From Bolinopsis microptera (Eukaryota; Ctenophora; Tentaculata; Lobata; Bolinopsidae): a DNA stretch of 64,000 nucleotides. The stretch is from contig NC_087072.1 of the NCBI RefSeq assembly GCF_026151205.1, positions 21,976,103-22,040,102 on the forward strand. The letters are read 5' to 3'. Under the pieces are notes generated by a model, which was given only the letters and a program-made list of their open reading frames with translations, had not been told where the DNA came from and searched no databases. Positions 30,216 through 40,393 of this stretch are shown here, one piece after another. The first letter of the stretch is position 1, and each line of letters begins with the position of its first letter. The translations under genes were made by a program, and so were the position numbers.

Positions 30216-30839
30216 ATGCCTGGACTCAACGAGCAAAACAACGAGAGCTACAGTTACCTGAGGAGTGTCGGAAACGGCTGGCAGTACAACGTTGAGGACG
30301 TTCACCCAAAGATGCTCCAACGACTCTACAAGAGATTCGACACCTTCGACCTCGACAGTGACGGCAAGATGATGATGGAAGAGATCCTCTACTGGCCCGA
30401 CAGGATGAGGCAGTTGGTCAACGCTACTGACGAACAGGTCGAGAAGATGAGAGAGGCTGTCCACATTTTCTTCCTCAACAAAGGAGTACATCCAGAGACC
30501 GGCCTGACTCGAGAGGACTGGGTAGAGGCCAACAGGGTCTTCGCTGAGGCCGAGAGAGAAAGGGGACGACGTGGTGAACCCTCCATGATTGCCCTACTCT
30601 CCAACGCCTACTACGATGTCCTGGATGATGACGGTGATGGTACCGTCGATATTGCAGAGCTTAAGACCATGATGAAAGCCTTTGATGTGCCCCAAGAGGC
30701 TGCTTATACCTTCTTCGAGAAGGCTGACACTGACAAGAGTGGACGACTGGAACGATCAGAGCTGGTGCATCTTTTCAGAAAGTTCTGGATGGAGCCCTAC
30801 GATCCCCAGTGGGATGGTGTTTACGGATACAAATACTGA
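30216..30839 (+). CDS. Ctenophore photoprotein, copy 8
   Basis: Protein identical to copy 1 (Gly21, Lys77, Tyr207). Its 3' flank departs from the spacer sequence eight bases after the stop and is unique. That flank holds the only AATAAA of the array (30954-30959), so this copy has a conventional 3' UTR. Confidence 0.95.
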   Translation: MPGLNEQNNESYSYLRSVGNGWQYNVEDVHPKMLQRLYKRFDTFDLDSDGKMMMEEILYWPDRMRQLVNATDEQVEKMREAVHIFFLNKGVHPETGLTREDWVEANRVFAEAERERGRRGEPSMIALLSNAYYDVLDDDGDGTVDIAELKTMMKAFDVPQEAAYTFFEKADTDKSGRLERSELVHLFRKFWMEPYDPQWDGVYGYKY

Positions 30840-30953
30840 ACAATATTATCCGAAATTTATCTCTATTTATCAATCTGTACATGTAATTTATTATGAATAT
30901 GATAGATTGTCCGAGACCTATCGAATTTGCAAAACTCGATTTACATTTTAATT

Positions 30954-30959
30954 AATAAA
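30954..30959 (+). terminator. Poly(A) signal after the last photoprotein gene
   Basis: AATAAA is about 115 bp after the eighth stop, followed by a GT-containing stretch (TTGTACAGTGTAC). The seven internal spacers contain no AATAAA. Confidence 0.7.
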
Positions 30960-31037
30960 TTTTCCCTAATTGAATGTTGTACAGTGTACACCTTATTTCT
31001 TTTTGAAAAAAAATTTGTATTCTCTGTTTATAACTTG

Positions 31038-34000
31038 CTAAGTGGGGCGCAGCATCATAAAATAACATGATTTAACAACAGGACAAACCCTTTTGTCGCC
31101 GTCTAGTCCCGCTGGAACCGTAGGTAGCACTGGAACTGACCCAGAACTCTTGGTCTTGCTGTAGCTCACTTTACCAGCTAGCGGCAGCTTCTTCTGAAAT
31201 AGAGTCACAGAGGTCATTAGTTTCACATCATTGGGAGGAATGTAGCCAAAGTTTGATAAAACTTTGTGAAAGTTATTTGTGTGTTACCTGTGATGATAAT
31301 CTGGCGGTGTCATCCTTAGGACTGTCCGTCAAATAAGACGAGGTCATCTACAGAGGAATTTTAATAAGAATATAAGAGCTTATTCAGATGGATGTTCAAG
31401 TAAAAAGACTACCTAACGTTTCAAAAGCCATCAAAAGCTCTCTTAGCTGATGCAACAAAAGTGAACGTTCGTAAGATATCGATTGTTTTGTTACCCGAAT
31501 ATTGGGTATAAAGAAGTCTAACTGGATAGAATTGTGGTTTTTGGATCATTGAGCTATAGTCGGCCCGGCTTTCATGCCCATAAGGTCATAGACCACTACT
31601 GTCGACTGAATTTATAGACCAAAATTCTGTATTTTTTACGATAATCTATGGCCTATAAACTGCATATAGAATTCTCCTTTGATGCACAAAAACCGCGACT
31701 GAAGATGCGGATTAACTGTATCTCCAACATACGGTAATACTGACTAGGCGGTATAATGTGCAACAACCCGGAGGGCTAAACGTTTATCGGCGGTTAACAA
31801 GAGAGGCCGATCCGATCAGTTAAAAGTTACTGCGCATTAGCCACTACCAGTGAATACCTATTAGATATCGGGTGTGTGCCTCAACAGGAACCCTAATTGT
31901 TATCGTTACAATACACAGATCCCTGATTATACTGACCGCATCCAATCAACGACATTACCTTAACTACAACACATATCAGACTCTTAACTACAACACATAC
32001 CAGACTGCTAACTACAACACATACCATACTCTTAACTACAACACATACCAGACTCTTAATTACACCACATACCAGACTCCTTACTACAACACATACCAGA
32101 CTCTTAATTACAACACATACCAGACTCTTAACTACAACACATACCATACTCTTAACTAGAACACATACCATACCTCTAACTACAACACATACCAGACTCC
32201 TAACTACAACACATACCAGACTCTTAATTACAACACATACCAGACTCTTAACTACAACACATACCAGACTCTTAACTACAACACATACCATACTCTTAAC
32301 TACAACACATACCATACTCTTAACTAGAACACATACCATACCTCTAACTACAACACATACCAGAGTCCTAACTACAACACATACCAGACTCTTAATTACA
32401 ACACATACCAGACTCTTTATTACAACACATACCAGACTCCTAACTGCAACACATACCAGACTCTTAACTAGAACACATACCATACCTCTAACTACAACAC
32501 ATACCAGACTCCTAACTACAACACATACCAGACTCCTTACTACAACACATACCAGACTCTTAATTACAACACATACCAGACTCTTAACTACAACACATAC
32601 CATACTCTTAACTAGAACACATACCATACCTCTAACTACAACACATACCAGAGTCCTAACTACAACACATACCAGACTCTTAATTACAACACATACCAGA
32701 CTCTTTATTACAACACATACCAGACTCCTAACTGCAACACATACCAGACTCTTAACTACAACACATACCAGACTCTTAACTACAACACATACCAGACTCT
32801 AACTACAACACATACCATACCTCTAACTACAACACATACCATACCTCTAACTGCAACACATACCAGACTCTTAACTACAACACATACCAGACTCTTAATT
32901 ACAACACATACCATACTCTTAGCTAGAACACATACCATACCTCTAACTACAACACATACCAGAGTCCTAACTACAACACATACCAGACTCTTAATTACAA
33001 CACATACCAGACTCTTTATTACAACACATACCAGACTCCTAACTGCAACACATACCAGACTCTTAACTACAACACATACCATACTCTTAACTACAACACA
33101 TACCAGACTCTTAACTACAACACATACCATACCTCTAACTACAACACATACCATACCTCTAACTGCAACACATACCAGACTCTTAACTACAACACATACC
33201 AGACTCTTAATTACAACACATACCAGACTCTTAACTACAACACATACCAGACTCTTAATTACAACACATACCAGACTCTTAACTACAACACATACCAGAC
33301 TCTTAACTACAACACATACCATACTCTTAACTAGAACACATACCATACCTCTAACTACAACACATACCAGACTCCTAACTACAACACATACCAGACTCTT
33401 AATTACAACACATACCAGACTCTTAACTACAACACATACCAGACTCTTACCTACAACACATACCATACTCTTAACTACAACACATACCATACTCTTAACT
33501 CTTACTGCTCCCCATATTATTATTATTTTTGTTTTATTCATTTTTTTATCTACCTTCCTATACTTTCAACATCATATCACACTTCACCCGCACTCCTTCT
33601 CACACATTAATGACCATATCAGACCTGTATCTAATGTATCTGAAATTTGACGTATTGAAATACCAATTTTGACTCTATATCCACAGTTATTCACCATGGA
33701 TTTGTTTGTTATTAAATAGTTTTTCATAAATTTTTGGATTTAGATTAATTCGATGTAATGGGTCCAAGTTACTGCGACATAGTTCACTATGTGTTTACCG
33801 TGTTTGGGTGCCCATCATATTTTACAGATGGGGGCGATATTTTGAACGATTCTATTTTATATTCATCTATTGCTGTACTCTGTAAAATTTGAAAAGTATT
33901 TAATAAAAACTACATTATTATACAGACCACATCCAATCAACAAATTTACCTTAACTACAACACATACCAGACTCCTAACTACAACACATACCAGACTCTT

Positions 34001-36339
34001 AACTACAACACATACCATACTCCTAACTACAACACATCTCTTTGCCGGGGATAAAGAAGGTCCAGTACCCAGGCCAGCAAGCATGCAACTTCAGTGATCG
34101 CATGACGACGGACCAAGGGATGGAAACATTCTTACTTTTTCTTGGCTCACACTTTTATAGCTTCAGCTCCACGACTCGTGAAGTGGGACTAAAATATGCA
34201 AAAGATATTCATTTTAACTCCACTAGCCAGAAACAACTGAGCAAGTCTCTCCACAAGCATCACAGAGAGTACAATACAACATACCAACATTCTTCACGAT
34301 GTCACATTTGACTTTTAAGATTTACAATTGCGAGCTATTGCAAATGGGAGCCATTTGCAAAACAGACAATCGCAATTAAAGTGAGACTAGCAATGAATTG
34401 CAATCGTTCGCGGTAAACACAGTCACAGCATGTGTAGTGTGCAACAAAACAACTTCCACAAATAAATAGAGGTCATATTCATGAATTCACATGTTACCAA
34501 ATTACTAAATTACAAATTAGCTACGATTTAGATTTGAGATTGTGTCTAATCGCCAGAAATTCAGTACAGCGTAAAGTTTCCGTGGTTCGGTGTACCACTG
34601 TTATGTCCTCGGCATTGTTTGGTTCAATTAGCGGATAATCGTTTTAGAGATAAAGTCCTTAACAAAGTGTCGTAAATATTACTGGACTATAAAATGTTGC
34701 AAATTTTGAAGAATTGAAGGTAGAAATGAGAAATCTACAGTTGAATTTGCTGTGATCCAGGGGCAATGAACTGGGGAGCGGGAGACCTCATTTCATTAAA
34801 TCTATCATTTGCAATCTCAAGATGGATTAATTTGAATCAGATGTTTGCGTTCTGCGGAGTAAGAGACAAATATAGTCCTGTCAGTCTGACAGACAGTCCT
34901 GTCAGTGTCAGTTCATAGCAGAGGCAGTATCATCAGTCAAATTGGTGTACTCGATAATCATTAATTTGGATGGCTGCCAGATAGTTGCGCTCTTTCTCAC
35001 CCGATCGTATCCAAAGTACTTGGGTACTTTGAACAAGTAGCTAAGTACATATTGAGTCGCACTGGTCGACCTTTACAGACCTTGTAAAAAAACGTAATTT
35101 GACGCTTACGCTTTTTTGCGGGAGTCATACCACAGGCCAAGCTATCTACTTATCTAAATGGTAATCAGTAGTGACTTCTTAGTCTCGAATAGCCCTAAAG
35201 TACAAGTATTCTTGGTCGGGTGGCTTTATAGAGTTATAGGCCTGTTAACTTTGCATTTAAATTCTAAGTGGAAGCGAATGCTCAATACTAGACTTAGTGC
35301 CAGATCCAGTAAGCTCACCAGATCAGATAATGTTAAGCAGTGAACCTGGGGCGCACTGTCGTTTTGAGAATCTGATATTACGAATCAGATCATTTCACTG
35401 ATTTGGAACCTGTGAATGTGTGGGAACTGGATCTCAAGGGGGCGCAACTCACGCAACTGTCGTTAGGCCATTTGGATGGTACAGGAAGATGGAAGAAGTA
35501 GAAACCACATGAAAAATGCCAATATTGGCTACATTTAATGTGGGTCTAGTCACTAGACCCACATTAAATGTAGCTAATATTGGCATCTTTTTCATGTGGT
35601 TTCTGAAAATTCCCAATTTATATCATGTTCTCTGCAGTGCTACCAGCTACATTTGTCATACGACCAAAATAAGAATGTCATCAAACATTTCATAGTTGGA
35701 AGGTAGAGTCACTGCTCCCAACTCACCTGAAGACTAGCTCTTGGATTGTGTAGATCAGGAATGTCCTGGATATTGTCATCCGAGTCTGCATTCCTTCCGG
35801 CAGCAAGGTTTAGCAGAGGACTGCGCACGTTCGGGTTGTGGACCATGCCCTTCAGCAGCCGTTTCAACCTGTGTTTATTATGTGATGGTTCATTATTTGG
35901 AAAAAACGCCCCAAAATTGCATACCATATAATGGAACGATTTAGAATTTGCGGTTGAGATCTCCGATAATAATAATGAAGGGCCTCATCACGTTATTACC
36001 ACTCGAAACATTGAATGGTCTGGTAATGATCGGTTTGATTTTTATGGGTACTTTTATCGGCTGAACTTATTGACGATTTTCTAAAAAACCGCCGATTGAA
36101 ATCGGTGCACTATAGTTATACTAGTAGGCCCATATACGTACCCATCAGGATATTCAATATTATTTTCTTATTGAAAATAATATTGGTCCTTACACCTATT
36201 GGATACTTTGCATTTGTACCTATCACCGTTAATGTAAAAGCAGGTACCTGGGCTCGTCTGAGATTGCTTGGACTGTCACCTTTTCAGATGGGCCCTGCAA
36301 CTCCTGCTCCTCCATCAGAATCTGCACTGCCGCGTGCAT
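31038..36339 (-). CDS. Unrecognised four-exon gene, about 149 aa
   Basis: Model: complement(join(31038..31193, 31288..31347, 35727..35868, 36248..36339)). Each border is GT-AG and the phases (2, 0, 0) agree across all junctions, which is the main support. The ATG at 36337-36339 gives MHAAVQILMEEQELQGPSEK. Exon 2 encodes RLKRLLKGMVHNPNVRSPLL followed by an acidic DSDDNIQDIPD patch. The two short last exons are Ser/Lys/Pro-rich (YLTDSPKDDTARLSSQ; GKVSYSKTKSSGSVPVLP). No signal peptide, membrane segment or known domain is recognised. An upstream exon before 36339 is possible. The 4.4-kb intron contains the 24-bp minisatellite. Function unknown. Confidence 0.6.
31964..33500. repeat. 24-bp minisatellite, about 64 units
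   Basis: The unit is TTAACTACAACACATACCAG plus ACTC, with variants TACTC, CCTC and AATTACA. It lies in the large intron of the 149-aa gene. Because 24 is a multiple of three, long frames appear on both strands; they have no unique sequence of note and are not counted as genes. Flanking DNA at 31350-31963 shows nothing else. Confidence 0.95.
33930..34038. repeat. Second short block of the same 24-bp minisatellite
   Basis: Four units, preceded by CCACATCCAATCAAC and TTTACC, which also precede the main block (31937-31963). The shared flank indicates that one larger element was duplicated. From 34039 to 35499 I see no convincing gene. Confidence 0.8.
35500..35604. repeat. Near-perfect foldback, about 51-bp arms
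   Basis: AGAAACCACATGAAAAATGC at the left is mirrored by CATGTGGTTTCT at the right, meeting at GGTCTAGTCACTAGACC with a one-base centre. One arm has two extra T. No coding content. It lies in the 4.4-kb intron of the 149-aa gene. Confidence 0.85.
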
Positions 36340-37073
36340 CTTCACTTCTTTTCTTCAACTTTTAAAATACTCATTAGGTTTTAATTATCCTAGTTAGACC
36401 CCATTGAGGATCAATCATCAATTGTCATTTAAATATCAGATAATATTATAATTTGAGAACCCAGAAATTCAAGAAGAGCGGGTGAATACCAAATTGAAAC
36501 GTTCGAACAACACTTCAAACTCTAAAGCAAACCATTAAATCGCAATAACCACAAATCAGGTGACTGAATTGACGTAATCGCAAATAACCCATATACTGAC
36601 AATCCCACAATCGACACATCCGCTAGTTTATCACTCAACGACACTACCCCGGGTGTGAACTATGCCTCCTTCCCTCAAACTAGACCGATCAGTGTCACCG
36701 AGCTAGCAAACATATCCGGTATTATAGGTCCTTGCCTATCCTGACAGTCAGGTAGCCGATGTAATCGATTAAATAATTCATTAATCCCGTGAGTATGTTA
36801 ACTAGATGGTAGCCCTTAACATTCGCAAGACTCCGTGTATAGTGAAATATGCATGATCTATCATGGTCCCGGTCCCGCATCAGACCGTATGATTTATTCA
36901 GTGTTGCTGTACTGAATGGTAAGGATGGTGGCTCGCTCTGTCTAACAGAAGTGTTGTTCAGAAAGAGGTTCTAACATAGGAAAGATTGGGTTTGGACTTT
37001 GGAACACAATTTTATATTTAAACTTTTAAAAGGCTACCTTTGGGAATTTTGGGTCAAATAATAACTACCTTTT
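36340..37073. other. Intergenic, nothing recognised
   Basis: AT-rich sequence with no open frame that looks coding and no repeat. It precedes the 347-bp repeat block and may include the promoter of the 149-aa gene. Confidence 0.5.
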
Positions 37074-37132
37074 CGAGATGGCCAGGCCTACTCTCATGCT
37101 GTCTATATGTGATGATTAACTCTGAAAAACTA

Positions 37133-37204
37133 GGGACAACTGGGGAATGATCCCAGAACCTCGAGATTTCGCGTCTCTTGCTCTACCAATTGAGCTACTG
37201 ACCC
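37133..37204 (-). pseudogene. tRNA-like sequence in repeat unit 1
   Basis: The 72-nt minus-strand sequence has a D arm (GCTC-AATTGGTA-GAGC), a weak anticodon stem, a T stem CTGGG/CCCAG and a partly paired acceptor stem (GGGTCAG/TTGTCCC). The anticodon loop reads CGCGAAA, lacking U33, and the T loop is not TTCRANY. It is therefore a tRNA relic or SINE-like head rather than a working gene. Confidence 0.55.
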
Positions 37205-37479
37205 TGATTCTCAGAGCGAAATCACCACTCATATACAGCACAATTTCATGCTTTGTGTGGAATATCATTTATCAGTTATTTTAGAATATATATTCGCATT
37301 TATCCACACTATATTTACATTACACGCACAACGTGATATCGTTATCAGTGCAGTGTGTACAACACCAACTACACCGATCAATTGCCAATCTGCGAAACAT
37401 TTTAATTATTATTATCACTTCGAGATGGCCAGGCCTACTCTCATGCTGTCTATATGTGATGATTAACTCTGAAAAACTA

Positions 37480-37551
37480 GGGACAACTGGGGAATGATCC
37501 CAGAACCTCGAGATTTCGCGTCTCTTGCTCTACCAATTGAGCTACTGACCC
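37480..37551 (-). pseudogene. tRNA-like sequence in repeat unit 2
   Basis: Identical to the copy 347 bp upstream, with the same missing U33. A 60-nt partial copy on the plus strand (37857-37916) forms the centre and first part of the inverted arm. Confidence 0.55.
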
Positions 37552-38133
37552 TGATTCTCAGAGCGAAATCACCACTCATATACAGCACAATTTCATGCTT
37601 TGTGTGGAATATCATTTATCAGTTATTTTAGAATATATATTCGCATTTATCCACACTATATTTACATTACACGTACAACGTGATATCGTTATCAGTGCAG
37701 TGTGTACAACACCAACTACACCGATCAATTGCCAATCTGCGAAACATTTTAATTATTATTATCACTTCGAGATGGCCAGGCCTACTCTCATGCTGTCTAT
37801 ATGTGATGATTAACTCTGAAAAACTAGGGACAACTGGGGAATGATCCCAGAACCTCAATTGGTAGAGCAAGAGACGCGAAATCTCGAGGTTCTGGGATCA
37901 TTCCCCAGTTGTCCCTAGTTTTTCAGAGTTAATCATCACATATAGACAGCATGAGAGTAGGCCTGGCCATCTCGAAGTGATAATAATAATTAAAATGTTT
38001 CGCAGATTGGCAATTGATCGGTGTAGTTGGTGTTGTACACACTGCACTGATAACGATATCACGTTGTACGTGTAATGTAAATATAGTGTGGATAAATGCG
38101 AATATATATTCTAAAATAACTGATAAATAACTA

Positions 38134-40293
38134 CCTTATCGGACCTTATTTGGACGGACATTAATTGAACGCTGGAGGCCCTAGCATTCATCTTAATTTC
38201 CGTTCAAATAAACTCCGTTCATTTAAGGTCCGTCCAAGTTAAAGTCCGTTGAATTTTTTTCAAAACTTTTTCCATTTCGAACCCATTTGATGAAGTTTAT
38301 ATGTGATATTTGACCAAAACCCATAATCATGGGTAGAGTGAACCGCTGCCAGTGTCTCTCTTTTCCAAACAAAAGAAAATGATATTAATTTGAGGAACCG
38401 TCTGCAAATGCAAATTGATACCGAGAATGAAATCGGTCGCTCGCTTTTCCCATTCAATAAGCTTTATTACAATACGTAAGCCGTGAATGAATGGGAAAAG
38501 CGAGCGACCGATTTCATTCTCGGTATCAATTTGCATTTGCAGACGGTTCCTCAAATTAATATCATTTTCTTTTGTTTGGAAAAGAGAGACACTGGCAGCG
38601 GTTCACTCTACCCATGATTATGGGTTTTGGTCAAATATCATCTCTTTTTGATTATAATGTCAGGATAATTTACACAGTCGAAACTTAATAAGGAGGTAAT
38701 TTCAACGATTTCGAAATTTTACCTTTGAAAACGTTTCCTTGTGTTTAGGTAGGCATATCTGTCAATAACATTAACAGACTGAATATAGCACTTTTTACTC
38801 ATTCAAGTTGGCATTAAATTCATATATAATGCCATTTTAATATCGTGGGAAAGCAGAATATATTCGAAATCACGAATGAGCAAAATTCTCACCTTTCGCA
38901 CGTGCAAACTTTGAGCGGACGTTGCGTGCGCATAAAATATTGAATCACCATAAATTTTTGCATAGTGTTATTTAATATATAGTTTGATAAGCATGACAAG
39001 TTTCAGAAGATTTCAAAAAGAACTTGGATCACAACGGGACTCCAAAGTTGGTAAAAATCGTGAAAATAACAATTTTTAGTGATTTTAGCTATTTTAAATG
39101 AATTTGGGCGTGTCCCCACGTGTGCAACTTTTCGATTTTCAACTTTAAAACTAGCCTATAACACAATTTAGACCTTTAGAAAGCAAAATTGAGCTCCACA
39201 ACCCAAGGGATGGCCCAACAGTAGAGAATACTAATTCACAACTTTTGTGTTTTTATAAAATTATTCTTCAAAAAAGCACAAACTTCAATAGCGAATATCT
39301 TTATGAAGGAGCAAGGTAGGAAAACTTTCCGGTAGATTTTCAGAATGCTTGAACAATTATCTAAGATGAAAATGTCCTCAGATTTTGAATAAAATTACTC
39401 CTTAATGCTTTAAAATCGATTTGAAAAGTTGTTATTTTGTCAAAAATCAAGTTTTAAAAACACTTAAATTGATGACGTCATCAAGTGATGATGATGACGA
39501 TAAATTATTTTTCGATATAATGTAAACTAAAGTATAAACAATTATCTTTAAAACCTGTGGTTCGAAATGACTGTATCTTTTATACTTTTGAATCTACGGA
39601 CACTTAAATGTAGGCTACAATTTACTGCAAAAGCGTCTATATATATATAGCTTCACGACAATCTGTTGTAAAACAGGGGTTCCAGAAAACCCACTTCCCG
39701 ATACTCCTGCAACATGAAATTTTTTTACAGTCGATTTGGACAAGGTCTAGACGCTCTGCAAAGTTTCAGATCTCTAACTCAATTTTAACATGGTTTTTAA
39801 GGCACCTGAATATGGCGATTTTGGGTTTTTTACCTAATTTCGTATAACATGCTGGCGCGTATTTTGCGCAAATTTCTTAAAAACCTCCACATAACTATTT
39901 CTTATTCCTGTCATCTTTAACATTGAATTAGAATGTTTTGAACTTAAATATACCTGCTGAACTACTTTCGATGAGTCTTAATGCCTGGAAAACAATAAAG
40001 GGGATATAATAGTATAGGGGGTACATAGTGTTGTGAATATAAGGGCAACGGTTATGCTTGCCAGCATTGTGATAAGACACTGATCATGTACACATATTTC
40101 AACAATTTTACTGCTCAACGACTGCTTTTATTGCTTACTGTATGAAAAATGGATTTAAAAATCATTTGCTAAAAATTTTTTTAAACGTCAAAAAAAGATG
40201 AAAAAATTCGGATTTTTGATGGTTTTGAATGCCTTCTAGCGTTCATATTAATGTCTGTTCATTTAATGTCCGTCCAAACAAAGTCCGGTAAGG
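38134..40293. mobile_element. Non-autonomous DNA transposon, TA target duplication (family 1, copy 2)
   Basis: Ends match the element at 11011-11754: CCTTATCGGACCTTATTTGG at the left and GTCCGTCCAAACAAAGTCCGGTAAGG-type sequence at the right. TA flanks both ends (38132-38133, 40294-40295). The right interior (about 40135-40250) also matches copy 1. At 2160 bp it is three times longer, partly through a large internal palindrome. No ORF resembles a transposase. Confidence 0.82.
38305..38640. repeat. Large palindrome, about 152-bp arms
   Basis: Left arm 38305-38456 and right arm 38488-38640 are near-perfect reverse complements (GATATTTGACCAAAACCCAT mirrored by GGTTTTGGTCAAATATC) around a 31-nt loop. 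It lies wholly inside the transposon at 38134-40293. Confidence 0.92.
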
Positions 40294-40393
40294 TAAGTGA
40301 AAGTAAGGTCAGGTTCGATTTCTAAGCTAGTTATAGTATTAGTAATGTTGATTATAACCTATCATAACGAAATTAGTGAGTGATTAGGTGATT

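Larger units (their letters stand above)
23179..30846 (+). repeat. Tandem array of eight photoprotein units, exact 999-bp period
   Basis: Homology starts at TAATCCCTCTCTACTTTAG, before the first ATG, and ends at CTGAACAAT after the eighth stop. It thus includes eight coding units and seven identical-length spacers of 375 bp between a stop and the next ATG. Start codons are at 23223, 24222, 25221, 26220, 27219, 28218, 29217 and 30216. No indels separate units and only scattered single-base changes occur. Each unit begins with a pyrimidine-rich stretch ending in TTTAG, which looks like a 3' splice site placed about 25 bp before the ATG. Confidence 0.97.
37074..38128. repeat. 347-bp tandem repeat (2.25 units) followed by an inverted copy
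   Basis: Units start with CGAGATGGCCAGGCCTACTC at 37074, 37421 and 37768. The third is cut at about 37856, and the sequence then runs backwards to 38128. The palindrome has arms of about 243 bp (37614-37856 and 37886-38128) around a 29-nt centre made of tRNA-like sequence. The inverted copy ends four bases before the TA of the adjacent DNA transposon. Confidence 0.92.

Noticed and set aside
23190..30604. Minus-strand frames of 71 and 102 aa in every photoprotein unit
   Set aside because: They are antisense shadows of the photoprotein codons, have no homology, and repeat only because the unit repeats.
31893..33541. Val/Cys-rich frames of 244 and 253 aa on the minus strand
   Set aside because: They are translations of the 24-bp intronic minisatellite with no unique domain.
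37133..37551. Functional tRNA genes
   Set aside because: Anticodon loop lacks U33, the T loop is off consensus and the acceptor stem has a mismatch.
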